Counted from the stretch's first letter, positions 8,899 through 17,216 are shown. The stretch: 64,000 nt of DNA from Candidatus Latescibacterota bacterium (GCA_022822725.1 JAJEAN010000007.1:998382-1062381); one strand, 5' to 3'. Numbers and translations: made by a program. The notes: generated from the sequence alone by a model not told the origin.

Positions 8899-9546
8899 AT
8901 GACCGCATCTGTTTCCAATTTCGCCCTGGACGTCGTGGACCGGCATGCGCGGGAACCGGGCCGGGTCGCCCTGCGGTGGCAAAACACGGGCGGCGCCACG
9001 TCGGACGTGACCTTCCTGGACATGAAGATACGCTCCGAGAAGGTCGCCTGCGTGCTGCAACGCCACGGCGTGCGCCCGGGACACCGGGTATTCATCCTGC
9101 TGCCGCCATGCACGGCCTGGTGGGAGTCCGTACTCGGCTGCATGCGCGCTGGCGCCGTGGCCGTGCTGGGTCAGGACGCGTCCACGCCACAGGTGCTGAA
9201 GGACCAGATCAATCATTCCCGGTCGTCGCTGGTGATTGCGTCCGACGCCGTTGCGGACATGGTCGGCCGGATCATGGACGACTGCAGCCGGATCACCCAC
9301 TGGCTATCCGTAGGCTGGGAGCGCGAGGGCTGGGTGGATTTCGACCGTCGGGTCTCACTCGCTCCGGCCGGCTTCCAGTCGGTGGAAACGCGCGCGGCCG
9401 ATCCGTGCATCGTCGTGTACGACCAGGGATTGCCGGCCGTTGAAACCACGCACCGTCACGGCGATGAAGGATACGACCTCGCGCAGCTCGACGCTTGGCG
9501 CGACGGGCTGGCCATCACGATGCACGAGGCGTCCGGTCACCCATGA
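8899..9546 (+). CDS. N-terminal fragment of an acyl-CoA synthetase-like (adenylate-forming) protein
   Basis: The 215 residues resemble only the N-terminal lobe of medium-chain acyl-CoA/acetyl-CoA synthetases: NFALDVVDRHAREPGRVALR, then RPGHRVFILLPPCTAWWES, then MRAGAVAVLGQ. Where the ATP-binding loop TSGTTGxPK should be there is VVYDQGLPAVETTHRHGD, so the P-loop is lost, and the entire C-terminal half with the A8/A10 motifs is absent. The protein ends DAWRDGLAITMHEASGHP. It is not an obvious broken gene: it has a normal frame, a start 2 bp after the SDR stop, and its stop overlaps the CaiB start (ATGA). It cannot adenylate by itself; it may be a retained structural or binding partner, or a decaying gene. 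Confidence 0.72.
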   Translation: MTASVSNFALDVVDRHAREPGRVALRWQNTGGATSDVTFLDMKIRSEKVACVLQRHGVRPGHRVFILLPPCTAWWESVLGCMRAGAVAVLGQDASTPQVLKDQINHSRSSLVIASDAVADMVGRIMDDCSRITHWLSVGWEREGWVDFDRRVSLAPAGFQSVETRAADPCIVVYDQGLPAVETTHRHGDEGYDLAQLDAWRDGLAITMHEASGHP

Positions 9547-10703
9547 TTCCCGCGCTTACCGACTGCCTGGTGGTGGAGTTGACCACGCAGCTGCCGGGCC
9601 CCTACTGCGCCATGCTGCTGGCCGATCTCGGCGCCGAAGTGATCAAGGTGGAACCGCCCGGCGGAGATCCCCTGCGCAGTTTCCCCCCGGCGTTCGCCAG
9701 CGTCAACCGCGGCAAGCGGAATATCGTGATCGATCTGAAAAAGGACGAGGGCAGGGCGGCCATGAGCCGGCTGATCGGCCGGGCGGACGTCGTGCTGGAA
9801 GGATTCCGGCCCGGCGTGGCCGAACGGCTCGGCGTGGACTATCCCGCGGCAAAACGGCTGAACCCCGCCGTCGTGTACTGCGCCATATCGGGATTCGGGC
9901 AGAAAGGCCCCTACCGGGACCGTGCCGGCCATGACATCAATTACCTCGCGATCGGCGGCCTGCTCGGACGGGGCGAACCGCCCGCGGTCCCTCCCGTACT
10001 GATATCGGACCTGTCGTCCGGCCTGTACGCCGCACTGGCCGTTTCCGCCGCCCTCCTGCGGCGCGCGGCCACGGGGGAGGGCACCTTCATCGATCTGTCC
10101 ATGACCGACTGCGTCCTGTCCTGGATGGCGCTCGACATCGCCTCGGCGGCGCAGGATCCGGACGCGGCCCGAAGGCAGCTCCTCGGGAACATCCCGCATT
10201 ACGCGATCTACGAGACCTCGGACGGCCGGCATATCAGCCTCGGGATCGTCCAGGAGGACCATTTCTGGACCCGTCTCTGCGACGTCATGGGACTGGACGG
10301 ATGGCGAAGCTGGCCTTCGAAGAAACGGCTGGCCCGGGAAGCCGAAATCAGGGAGAAACTACGTGCCGTTTTTGCAACGGCGTCCTGCCGGGAATGGGAC
10401 CGGAGACTGCGCGAAGCCGACGTGCCCTGCGCACCCATTTACCATCTTGACGAGTTACCGGCCGACCCTTATATACAGTATCGAAACCCGTTCTACCGTC
10501 TCGTCGCCGCCGACCGGTCGGAAAGCCGTCAGGTCAGGGCACCCTACCGTACGGATTTGCCGGAGTCCGAATTGCCGCTCCCGCCTCCCGTCATGGGCGA
10601 ACATACGCGTCCGGTGCTTTCGGAGACCGGATACGGGGATGACGAGATCGACCGATTGATACGACTTGGTGCAGCATACGCATCCCGAATCGGGGAGCAG
10701 TAG
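9543..10703 (+). CDS. CaiB/BaiF family (class III) CoA-transferase
   Basis: A 386-residue family III CoA-transferase. It opens ALTDCLVVELTTQLPGPYCA, then LADLGAEVIKVEPPGGD; the conserved GHDINYLAIGG contains the catalytic Asp that forms the acyl-aspartyl anhydride, and ISDLSSGLYAALAV follows. These enzymes move CoA between carboxylic acids, which would activate a catabolic intermediate here. The start at 9543 overlaps the stop of the adenylating-enzyme fragment. The next gene follows after 21 bp. The substrate is unknown; assignment to the family is firm. Confidence 0.95.
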   Translation: MIPALTDCLVVELTTQLPGPYCAMLLADLGAEVIKVEPPGGDPLRSFPPAFASVNRGKRNIVIDLKKDEGRAAMSRLIGRADVVLEGFRPGVAERLGVDYPAAKRLNPAVVYCAISGFGQKGPYRDRAGHDINYLAIGGLLGRGEPPAVPPVLISDLSSGLYAALAVSAALLRRAATGEGTFIDLSMTDCVLSWMALDIASAAQDPDAARRQLLGNIPHYAIYETSDGRHISLGIVQEDHFWTRLCDVMGLDGWRSWPSKKRLAREAEIREKLRAVFATASCREWDRRLREADVPCAPIYHLDELPADPYIQYRNPFYRLVAADRSESRQVRAPYRTDLPESELPLPPPVMGEHTRPVLSETGYGDDEIDRLIRLGAAYASRIGEQ

Positions 10704-10724
10704 CCGAATCCCAAAGGAGATATC

Positions 10725-12413
10725 ATGAGCATCCGCGTGCGAAACTGGCGCGACCAGGCGCCTTATGTCGGGCATATCAGCGCGCTGGTCTGGACGCTGT
10801 ACCAGTCCCATGACAAAGACGAGAATTCTCCGCCGAAAATAAATCGGCTCAACGGCATTAACAGCTTCGTCAAACACGGGCTCCAGGGCCACCAGCATTC
10901 GGACCACCACCAGCATGACAACATCGAGCAGCTGTATTTCATCCTCCGCGGACGCGGCCAGTTGCTGATCGGGGACGACAAGGTGGACGTCCGGGACGGC
11001 ACGGCCGTCTACATGCCCGTCAACGTGCCCCATCAGGCGTTCAATGACGGGGAAGGCTGGATGGAGCACCTGATCGTCAGCTGCCCGCTCGATGAAATCC
11101 GGGAGGGCACGCCCGCGGTGCGGGACTGGCGGGACGTACATCCGGTCGTGCTGGAAGGCGGTACCGTTTCCTGGCCGCTGCTGCGGTGCGAGGAGGATGC
11201 ACCGGCCGCAGAGGGCGGCGTGCTCCAGCGTGTGCAAAGCGTGAACCGCTACGCGGTCCAGGGACGCCAGGGAACCGCCTGGCAGCAATTGGACGGCATC
11301 GAGCTGGTCCACTACGTGCTCAGTGGGTTCGGCGTCGTCGAAGACCTGGACGGGGACCGTCAGCTGGTCACGGAAGGCTCCGCGGTCCACGTGCTGCCCG
11401 GGGTTGCGCATCGATTCGCCAACCAGGGCGAGGGCTGGCTCGAGTTCGTCACGTTCGCGGTCGAGGTAGGTGAGGTCGAAGCGCCGGACGAATCCGGCGA
11501 GTTCGCGGAATCCGAGGAGCCGGTGGAGCAGTTCGAGGTCGAGGAAGTTGCCGCGGTCGGCGTGGTGGCGGAGGTCGATTGGGATGACGCCGACGCGGTG
11601 GAGACCGAAGAGGAAACCGAGGAGGACTGGGCCGACGATGGCGCTGACGATAGCTCCGACGATGGTGCCGACGATGACGCCGACGATGACGCCGACGATA
11701 GCTCCGACGATGGTGCCGACGATGGCGCCGACGATGACACCGACGATGACGTAGAGTCGACGCAGGCCGATGAAGAAGCGGTGGCTGTCGATGGCGCCGA
11801 TGTAGATACGGAATCCTCAGAAGACGCTGAAGACGAAGAAGACGCCGAATCGGCGCAGATCGAGGATGAGACGGACGCAGAAGTCGCCGCGGCTGCCGAT
11901 GAGGACGATGGCGCCGATGAGGAGGATGAGGAGGAATCGGCGCTGGCCGAGAATGAGACCGAGGACGCCGTTGAGGTAGAAGTTGACGATGGCGCCGATG
12001 AGGAGGATGAGGAGGAATCGGCGCTGGCCGAGGATGAGACCGAGGACGCCGTTGGAGCAGAAGTTGACGATGGCGCCGATGAGGACGAAACGGAAGAGGA
12101 AGTTGTAGCAGAAGATGTAGAGGACGTGGAAACGGAAGCGGACGCAGAAGACTTCGTTGACGCCGAGGACGAAGCGGACGAAGCGGACGTAGAGGACGTA
12201 GAGGACGTCGAGGACGCGGAAGAGGAAGCAGAAGAAGCCGACCGCGCGGACCAGGTCGAAACGGCCGCTGCGACGGCACAAGCCGAAGCGGACGACGACG
12301 AGTTCGACCTGGGTGATGACGATTCGGACTTCGATATCGAAGACGAGGACGAGACCGTCGAGGAGGACCAGACGGGGGAGGACTCCGATTCTCCGGATCC
12401 GGTCAGACGGTAA
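10725..12413 (+). CDS. double-cupin protein with a ~315-residue acidic repeat tail
   Basis: The 562-residue protein has an excellent ribosome-binding site (aaaggagatatc). Residues about 50-120 are a cupin with an exceptionally His-rich metal motif (HGLQGHQHSDHHQHD, then VPHQAF); residues about 170-247 are a second cupin (LPGVAHRFANQGEGWLEF). From residue 248 to the end the chain is almost only Asp, Glu, Ala and Val with scattered Ser/Thr/Gly. Inside the tail are a block of about ten tetrapeptide DDxx units (residues 304-342) and 27-residue repeats starting DDGADEEDEEES. The tail should be disordered and very negatively charged. The cupin part probably binds a sugar or acid or acts as an isomerase/dioxygenase; the tail function is unknown. 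It sits in the middle of the catabolic run. Confidence 0.85.
   Translation: MSIRVRNWRDQAPYVGHISALVWTLYQSHDKDENSPPKINRLNGINSFVKHGLQGHQHSDHHQHDNIEQLYFILRGRGQLLIGDDKVDVRDGTAVYMPVNVPHQAFNDGEGWMEHLIVSCPLDEIREGTPAVRDWRDVHPVVLEGGTVSWPLLRCEEDAPAAEGGVLQRVQSVNRYAVQGRQGTAWQQLDGIELVHYVLSGFGVVEDLDGDRQLVTEGSAVHVLPGVAHRFANQGEGWLEFVTFAVEVGEVEAPDESGEFAESEEPVEQFEVEEVAAVGVVAEVDWDDADAVETEEETEEDWADDGADDSSDDGADDDADDDADDSSDDGADDGADDDTDDDVESTQADEEAVAVDGADVDTESSEDAEDEEDAESAQIEDETDAEVAAAADEDDGADEEDEEESALAENETEDAVEVEVDDGADEEDEEESALAEDETEDAVGAEVDDGADEDETEEEVVAEDVEDVETEADAEDFVDAEDEADEADVEDVEDVEDAEEEAEEADRADQVETAAATAQAEADDDEFDLGDDDSDFDIEDEDETVEEDQTGEDSDSPDPVRR
11634..11750. repeat. 12-bp coding repeat (DDxx units) in the cupin tail
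   Basis: Nine consecutive 12-bp units begin with gacgat at 11634, 11646 and so on to 11741, followed by a partial unit to 11750. They encode DDGA, DDSS, DDGA, DDDA, DDDA, DDSS, DDGA, DDGA, DDDT. The DNA is much more uniform than protein selection on acidity alone would need, so recent slippage or duplication is likely. Confidence 0.92.
11904..12083. repeat. 81-bp coding repeat, two copies plus a partial, in the cupin tail
   Basis: Units at 11904-11984 and 11985-12065 encode nearly identical 27-residue blocks (DDGADEEDEEES followed by ALAE(N/D)ETEDAV), and a third partial copy starts at 12066 (DDGADEDE). The repeat stays in frame. Confidence 0.9.
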
Positions 12414-12425
12414 CAGAAAGCGTAC

Positions 12426-13322
12426 GTGAACAACCTACCCGCCCGTTCGTTCGGGCGAACCGGCATGCGTCCGGCGGCGCTGGCCATGGGAGCCGCCTTT
12501 CTGCACGAGAGCCCCGAGGCGGTCGAGGCCATCCAGACCGCCCTGGATCTGGGCGTCAACTATTTCGATACCTATCCGGGCCACCACGAGGAGAAATGGG
12601 GCGAAGCGCTCTCCGGCGTTCCCCGGTCCTCCTACTACCTCCAGGCCAAGATCGGCACCCACCCCGAACGCAGGAAGGACTTCTCCGGGGAAGGGGCCCG
12701 GTGGAGCCTGGACCAGAGCCTTCGAGACCTGAAGACCGACTACCTCGACTGCGTGCTCGTGCACGATCCAGCCGGTGTGGACGAGTTGCTGAAGGAAGGT
12801 GCGGTTTTCGATGTGCTTCGCGAAATGAAATCGCAGGGCGTGGTCAGAAACATCGGACTCGGCGCGCGGTCGCACGACTGGCACGTCCGGCTGATCGATG
12901 AAGGCATCTGCGATGTGTCCCTGACCTTCCTGGACTACACCCTGGTCAACCAGTCGGCCGCCGCCACGATCTTTCCGGCGGCCAGAAGGCGGTCTACGGG
13001 GATCATCCTGGCCAGCGTGCAGGGCATGGGCCTGCTGACCGGACAGGAGCCCGATCCGGATCGCGAACGGGGCATGCATCCCGGTTCCGAGCCGCGCGCG
13101 CATCGCATCTGGACCTGGTGCCGTGAGCACGGCGTCAACATCCGTCACCTGGCCATACAGTTCTGCCTGGCGGCGCCGGTGGACAGTATCGTCATGTTCG
13201 GGCCGGCAAGCCTCCGGCACGTCCAGGACGCCTACGAGGCCGCCACAGAAACGATTCCGGCCGAACTCTGGGAAGCGTTCGACCAGGCTTTCAGCATCCG
13301 CCCGGGCATGGATGCCGGGTGA
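12426..13322 (+). CDS. aldo/keto reductase family protein
   Basis: A 298-residue (alpha/beta)8 aldo/keto reductase starting at a GTG. It opens LPARSFGRTGMRPAALAMG; NYFDTYPGHHEEKWGEAL holds the Asp and Tyr of the catalytic tetrad, QAKIG the Lys, and VLVHDP the His. The loop after the tyrosine (PGHHEEK) differs from the usual YGxSE. It uses NAD(P)H to interconvert carbonyls and alcohols, probably of a sugar-derived intermediate. It lies 12 bp after the cupin gene and 146 bp before the next confident start. Confidence 0.87.
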   Translation: MNNLPARSFGRTGMRPAALAMGAAFLHESPEAVEAIQTALDLGVNYFDTYPGHHEEKWGEALSGVPRSSYYLQAKIGTHPERRKDFSGEGARWSLDQSLRDLKTDYLDCVLVHDPAGVDELLKEGAVFDVLREMKSQGVVRNIGLGARSHDWHVRLIDEGICDVSLTFLDYTLVNQSAAATIFPAARRRSTGIILASVQGMGLLTGQEPDPDRERGMHPGSEPRAHRIWTWCREHGVNIRHLAIQFCLAAPVDSIVMFGPASLRHVQDAYEAATETIPAELWEAFDQAFSIRPGMDAG

Positions 13323-13441
13323 TCCTGGCACCTGGGTCGTAGCCACCGGTCCGGTGCGTCAACCCCTTTTCAGCTTCTGGCGGACGGGCGAACCGAACTC
13401 GACATGACCAAAGCCACCCACCCGTACGGAAACCCGTCCAC

Positions 13442-14230
13442 GTGCCCTCACTGAACGCTTCGCACCCCATGCCTTCACTGAACTTCTCGCCCCGCGTGCC
13501 CGTCATCGACGCGAATGTGTGCGTGGGCAATCACCATACCGGACCATCGCCCTGCCAGAGCCCCGCGCAACTGCTTGAAGAAATGGACTTTCACGGGGTC
13601 CGGCGCGCCGTGATCTACCATGCCCAGGGCGAACAGATCAGTCCGACGGACGGCAACCGGTACCTGGAAGACTGGCTCGACGGGGACGGCAGGCTCATCC
13701 CGCAATGGTCGGTCGCGCCGGTGGAAACCTCCATGAAGCAGATCACGGAACTCCACGACCGGGGCCGCGTGAGTTCCGTCCGGCTGCATGATTGCCAGTC
13801 CGCCGGACTTCCTTTTCTCCCATGGGGTTACAACGATCTTCTGACCTTTCTCTCAGACGCCGGGATCCCGCTCTGGATCCCCCTGATGGACGTGGAAACG
13901 GACCACCTGGTCACTACGCTCAAGGCCTATCCGGACCTGCACGCCGTGCTCGTCGGCGCGCACTACACCCACGCGCTGGTCGTCCGCGGGCTGCTGGATG
14001 CGAGTGCCCGTGCCGTACTGGAACTCAGCCGGTACGAACCCATTGGCGAGGTGGAAGCCCTCGTGGACCGGTTCGGCGCGGACCGGTTCATATACGGCTC
14101 GTGGTATCCCCGGTACGCCATGGGTCCAATCCTGTTCTACCTGCATCACACGCGCATGGGAGAGGGTGAACTCGCACAGGTCTGTGCGGGAAACGTCGAA
14201 CGGCTGCTCGGACGCACGGAGGGGTCATGA
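13442..14230 (+). CDS. amidohydrolase-fold protein lacking key metal/catalytic residues
   Basis: A 262-residue TIM-barrel protein of the amidohydrolase-2 type. The strand-1 HxH motif is replaced by VIDANVCVGNHHTG, and the strand-8 catalytic Asp (usually GSDxP) is replaced by Trp in RFIYGSWYPRYAMGP. It may therefore be a non-catalytic partner, or use a different chemistry. Two start codons lie 27 bp apart (GTG 13442, ATG 13469) in a duplicated segment encoding MPSLN twice; neither has a good ribosome-binding site, so the start is uncertain. The stop overlaps the start of the next amidohydrolase (ATGA), pointing to tight coupling of the pair. Confidence 0.78.
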   Translation: MPSLNASHPMPSLNFSPRVPVIDANVCVGNHHTGPSPCQSPAQLLEEMDFHGVRRAVIYHAQGEQISPTDGNRYLEDWLDGDGRLIPQWSVAPVETSMKQITELHDRGRVSSVRLHDCQSAGLPFLPWGYNDLLTFLSDAGIPLWIPLMDVETDHLVTTLKAYPDLHAVLVGAHYTHALVVRGLLDASARAVLELSRYEPIGEVEALVDRFGADRFIYGSWYPRYAMGPILFYLHHTRMGEGELAQVCAGNVERLLGRTEGS

Positions 14231-14976
14231 TTGACGGCACGAGGGTGATTGACTACCACGGTCACGTAGGCCGGTGGGAACGGTACGGCATGGTGGACGA
14301 CCCGGAACTCCTCCTGGGAGCCATGGATGCCGTCGGCATCGATGTCGCGTGCCTGTTCCACATTTTCCATCCCGACGGAACCACGGGCAATGATCTGACG
14401 GCGAGATTCGTCGCGCGGAACCCGGACCGCTTCGTCGGTTTCGCCTACGTGTCCCCGACGATGCCCGAACGGATGGTACCCGAACTGGAAAGGGCGATCG
14501 ACAAACTGGGGTTTCCGGCCATCAAGCTCTACCCGCCCTACACGCCCTGGCCCTTCAACGAGGAACCCTGGCATCCGATCTATGAATTCGCCCAGGACCG
14601 CGGCCTGGCCATCATTTTTCACACGGACCACTTCATCAACAACCGTCCCCGTTACTTCGAAAACCTCGCACCGGCCTACCCCCGGGTGAACTTCGTCGCC
14701 GCGCACTGCGGCAACGTGCCCGAGGCGCGCGCCGAAGCCATCGCGGCGGCGCAGAAGTACCCGAACGTATACCTGGAGACCTGCTCGACGTACCGGACGC
14801 CCGGTGTGATCGAGGAACTGGTGGAACAGGGCGGGGCCGACCGCGTGCTGTACGGATCGGACATGCCCCTGATGGACCCGCGGCCGCAGATCGGCAAGAT
14901 CATCACGGCCCGTATCTCACCCGAAGCGAAACGCATGGCACTGGGCGAAAACGCGGCCCGGCTGCTGGGTATTTAG
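14227..14976 (+). CDS. amidohydrolase (metal-dependent hydrolase, TIM-barrel)
   Basis: A 249-residue member of the amidohydrolase-2 group, which includes decarboxylases, lactonases and hydrolases of small acids. It keeps the metal motif at strand 1 (VIDYHGHVGRW, HxH), a His in strand 5 (IIFHTDHFI), AAHCGN, and the strand-8 Asp in VLYGSDMPLMDP. It therefore looks catalytically competent, unlike the preceding paralogue with which it overlaps. A likely role is hydrolysis, decarboxylation or lactone opening in the cluster's pathway. Confidence 0.88.
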   Translation: MIDGTRVIDYHGHVGRWERYGMVDDPELLLGAMDAVGIDVACLFHIFHPDGTTGNDLTARFVARNPDRFVGFAYVSPTMPERMVPELERAIDKLGFPAIKLYPPYTPWPFNEEPWHPIYEFAQDRGLAIIFHTDHFINNRPRYFENLAPAYPRVNFVAAHCGNVPEARAEAIAAAQKYPNVYLETCSTYRTPGVIEELVEQGGADRVLYGSDMPLMDPRPQIGKIITARISPEAKRMALGENAARLLGI

Positions 14977-14990
14977 GACAGGAGGTTAAC

Positions 14991-15983
14991 ATGATTCTCG
15001 ACCAGGCTGAACTGCACAACGTACACGAACTGCTCGACGACCCCGATGGCGCGGGCAGTATCTGCTGCCGCGTGCCGAACGACCTGCGCGTGACGCTGAA
15101 CGAATCGGCGAAGAACAACGCCCTGCAGGCCTCCGGGTGCGAAATCCGGTTCAACCTGGAGGGACCGGAGGCGGCCATCACGCTCCAGAGCCCCGACGGT
15201 CCGGCGCTCGTGGAAGTGTACCAGGGCGAATTCTTCAGCGCCCTGCATATCGTCGACGCGACGCCGACGCGTATCGCCGTGGCGCGCCCCGAGTCCGAAC
15301 CGGACATGCGCAGGATCACGCCCGCCAATGCCCGGTTCGATACCGGCCTCACCCGGGTGGTCCTGCCGTGGAGGCCCTCGGTGCGCCTGGTTTCCATCGA
15401 AGGCGAGACGTCCCTGCCGAGACCGGACCAGGTGCCGCAGACCCGGTACCTGGCCTACGGTTCGTCGATTACCCACGGCAGCACGGCCGTCCGGCCCACG
15501 GGCACGTACCCCGCCCGGACCGCCGCGTTGCTGGGCACCGATCTATTCAACCTGGGATTCGGTGGCGGCGCCCACATGGAAGGGGGCATGGCGGACTACA
15601 TCGCCGGACGCACGGACTGGCACATCGCCACGCTGGAGATGGGCATCAACGTCGTACAGTCCTTCAGCGTGGACGAGTTCTACAACCGCGTCGCGTACTT
15701 TGTGACCACGATCGCCGACGCCCATCCCGACGACTGGATCTTCTGCATTGACATCTTCCCATGCCGGTATGATTTTACTGGCGTCGAAAAATGCGAGACT
15801 TTCCGGTCCATCGTGGCGGAACGGGTGCTGGAATTGAACCGTCCGAAGCTCGTGCACGTACCGGGAGACGCCATGCTCCGGTCCAACACCGGACTTACGG
15901 TGGACCTCGTGCATCCGGCGCCCGCCGGTTTCGAGGAGATGGCGCGGAATCTGGCGGACATCATCCGAGCACGCAGAACGTAG
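14991..15983 (+). CDS. SGNH/GDSL-family hydrolase with N-terminal beta domain
   Basis: 330 residues. The C-terminal half is an SGNH hydrolase: block I is YGSSITHG (residues 156-163, nucleophile Ser159), block II is NLGFGGGAHMEG, block III is EMGINV (the usual GxND is altered to GIN), and block V is DLVHPAPAGFEEMA with the Asp-His pair. The N-terminal about 140 residues look like a beta-rich carbohydrate-binding-type module. Such proteins are usually esterases or deacetylases of sugars. No signal peptide is present, so it acts in the cytoplasm. The ribosome-binding site is acaggaggttaac. Confidence 0.85.
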   Translation: MILDQAELHNVHELLDDPDGAGSICCRVPNDLRVTLNESAKNNALQASGCEIRFNLEGPEAAITLQSPDGPALVEVYQGEFFSALHIVDATPTRIAVARPESEPDMRRITPANARFDTGLTRVVLPWRPSVRLVSIEGETSLPRPDQVPQTRYLAYGSSITHGSTAVRPTGTYPARTAALLGTDLFNLGFGGGAHMEGGMADYIAGRTDWHIATLEMGINVVQSFSVDEFYNRVAYFVTTIADAHPDDWIFCIDIFPCRYDFTGVEKCETFRSIVAERVLELNRPKLVHVPGDAMLRSNTGLTVDLVHPAPAGFEEMARNLADIIRARRT

Positions 15984-16046
15984 GCCTGGATCTGAAGTAT
16001 GTGGACTTGTGCACGCAGAACGTGGTTGTGCTCGCAGAATGTGGAC
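15967..16046. repeat. 19-bp repeat copied from the SGNH gene 3' end
   Basis: Units of the form g(a/t)gc(a/t)cgcagaa(c/t)gt occur at 15967-15985 (overlapping the last codons and stop of the SGNH gene), 16009-16027 and 16028-16046. The first copy is coding, the others intergenic, which suggests duplication of the gene end. Confidence 0.75.
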
Positions 16047-16128
16047 TCGTACACGTAGTGAATAGACGTAAACGGCACGTAACCAGCGGGATTCCGTCTA
16101 TCTACCGGCAGGCGAAAAGGGGAAACGA

Positions 16129-17160
16129 ATGGAAACCATCCGTGTAGGCGTGGTCGGCGCCGGCACCAATACCGTGACCATGCATATACCGAAGCTGCAG
16201 GCCATTGAAGGAGTGAGGATCGTCAGCGTGTGCAACCGCAGCCGCGCCTCGTCGGAGCGGGTGGCGAAGCAGTTCGGCATCCCGAAGGTCTACGAAACGT
16301 GGACCGAACTGATCGAGGCCGAAGATACGGACGCCATCGTCGTCGGGACCTGGCCCTATCTTCACTGCGCCACGAGCCTGGCTGCCCTGGCGAACGGCAA
16401 GCACATCCTGTGCGAGGCGCGCATGGCCATGAACTACGAAGAGGCCCAGCTCATGCATGACGCCGCGCAAGGCAACCCGGACCTCGTCGCCCAGATCGTG
16501 CCGTCCCCCATGACCCTGTGGGCGGACAAGACCATTCAGCGTCTGATCGCGGAAGGATACGTGGGCGAAATCCTCAGTGTCGAACTCAAGTCCTCCGGCA
16601 GCGACTTTCTCGATCGCGACGGTCCCATGCACTGGCGGCAGAATGTCGACTACAGCGGCATGAACATCATGACCATGGGCATCTGGTACGAAGCGATGCG
16701 GCGCTGGGTCGGGGATCCGCTTTCGGTTTTTGCCCAGGGGAAGACCTTCACGAAGATGCGCCGCGACGCCGAAACGGGCGTGATGCGCGCCGTAAGGGTG
16801 CCGGAACACGTCGATATCGTGATGGACATGATCTGCGGCGCGTCGGCCTATGTCAAGATTTCGACCGTCCAGGGCCTGGCCAACGAAAGCGAAGCCACGA
16901 TCTACGGCAGCGATGGCACGATCCGCATGGGCGACGGCAAGCTGTACGGGGCCCGCCGGGGCGACGATGCCCTGTCCGAAATCGAAATCCGGCCCGAGGA
17001 CCACGGGGAATGGCGGGTCGAAGAGGAATTCATCGGCGCCATCCGCGGGTTGGAAAAGGTGTCCCACACGCCCTTCGACGTCGGGATCAAGTACATGGAA
17101 TTCACCGAGGCGGTAACCCGCAGCATGTCGGAAGGCAAGGCCATCGCCCTGCCGTTGTAG
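16129..17160 (+). CDS. Gfo/Idh/MocA-family oxidoreductase with altered EKP motif
   Basis: A 343-residue protein with an N-terminal Rossmann domain (VGVVGAGTNTVTMHIPKLQA) and the C-terminal Gfo/Idh/MocA alpha/beta domain. The conserved CEKP, whose Lys is catalytic in most of the family, is HILCEARMAMNYEEA here, so that Lys is missing. DYSGMNIMTMGIWY occupies the position of the usual GG-DxxxH helix. It may bind NAD(P) but use another acid/base residue. It is the last gene of the run that starts with the nucleoside hydrolase, 145 bp after the SGNH gene across a repeat. Confidence 0.88.
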   Translation: METIRVGVVGAGTNTVTMHIPKLQAIEGVRIVSVCNRSRASSERVAKQFGIPKVYETWTELIEAEDTDAIVVGTWPYLHCATSLAALANGKHILCEARMAMNYEEAQLMHDAAQGNPDLVAQIVPSPMTLWADKTIQRLIAEGYVGEILSVELKSSGSDFLDRDGPMHWRQNVDYSGMNIMTMGIWYEAMRRWVGDPLSVFAQGKTFTKMRRDAETGVMRAVRVPEHVDIVMDMICGASAYVKISTVQGLANESEATIYGSDGTIRMGDGKLYGARRGDDALSEIEIRPEDHGEWRVEEEFIGAIRGLEKVSHTPFDVGIKYMEFTEAVTRSMSEGKAIALPL

Positions 17161-17216
17161 GAGTGCGGGGATCCCGAAGCCCTCGCGCCGACAAACCTGA
17201 GCGTGGGAACTCGGTG

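Noticed and set aside
11360-12559. Ser-rich 399-residue frame on the minus strand antisense to the cupin tail
   Set aside because: It is the complement of gac/gag/gcc repeats and gives only Ser/Ala runs; the plus-strand frame continues from two real cupin domains.
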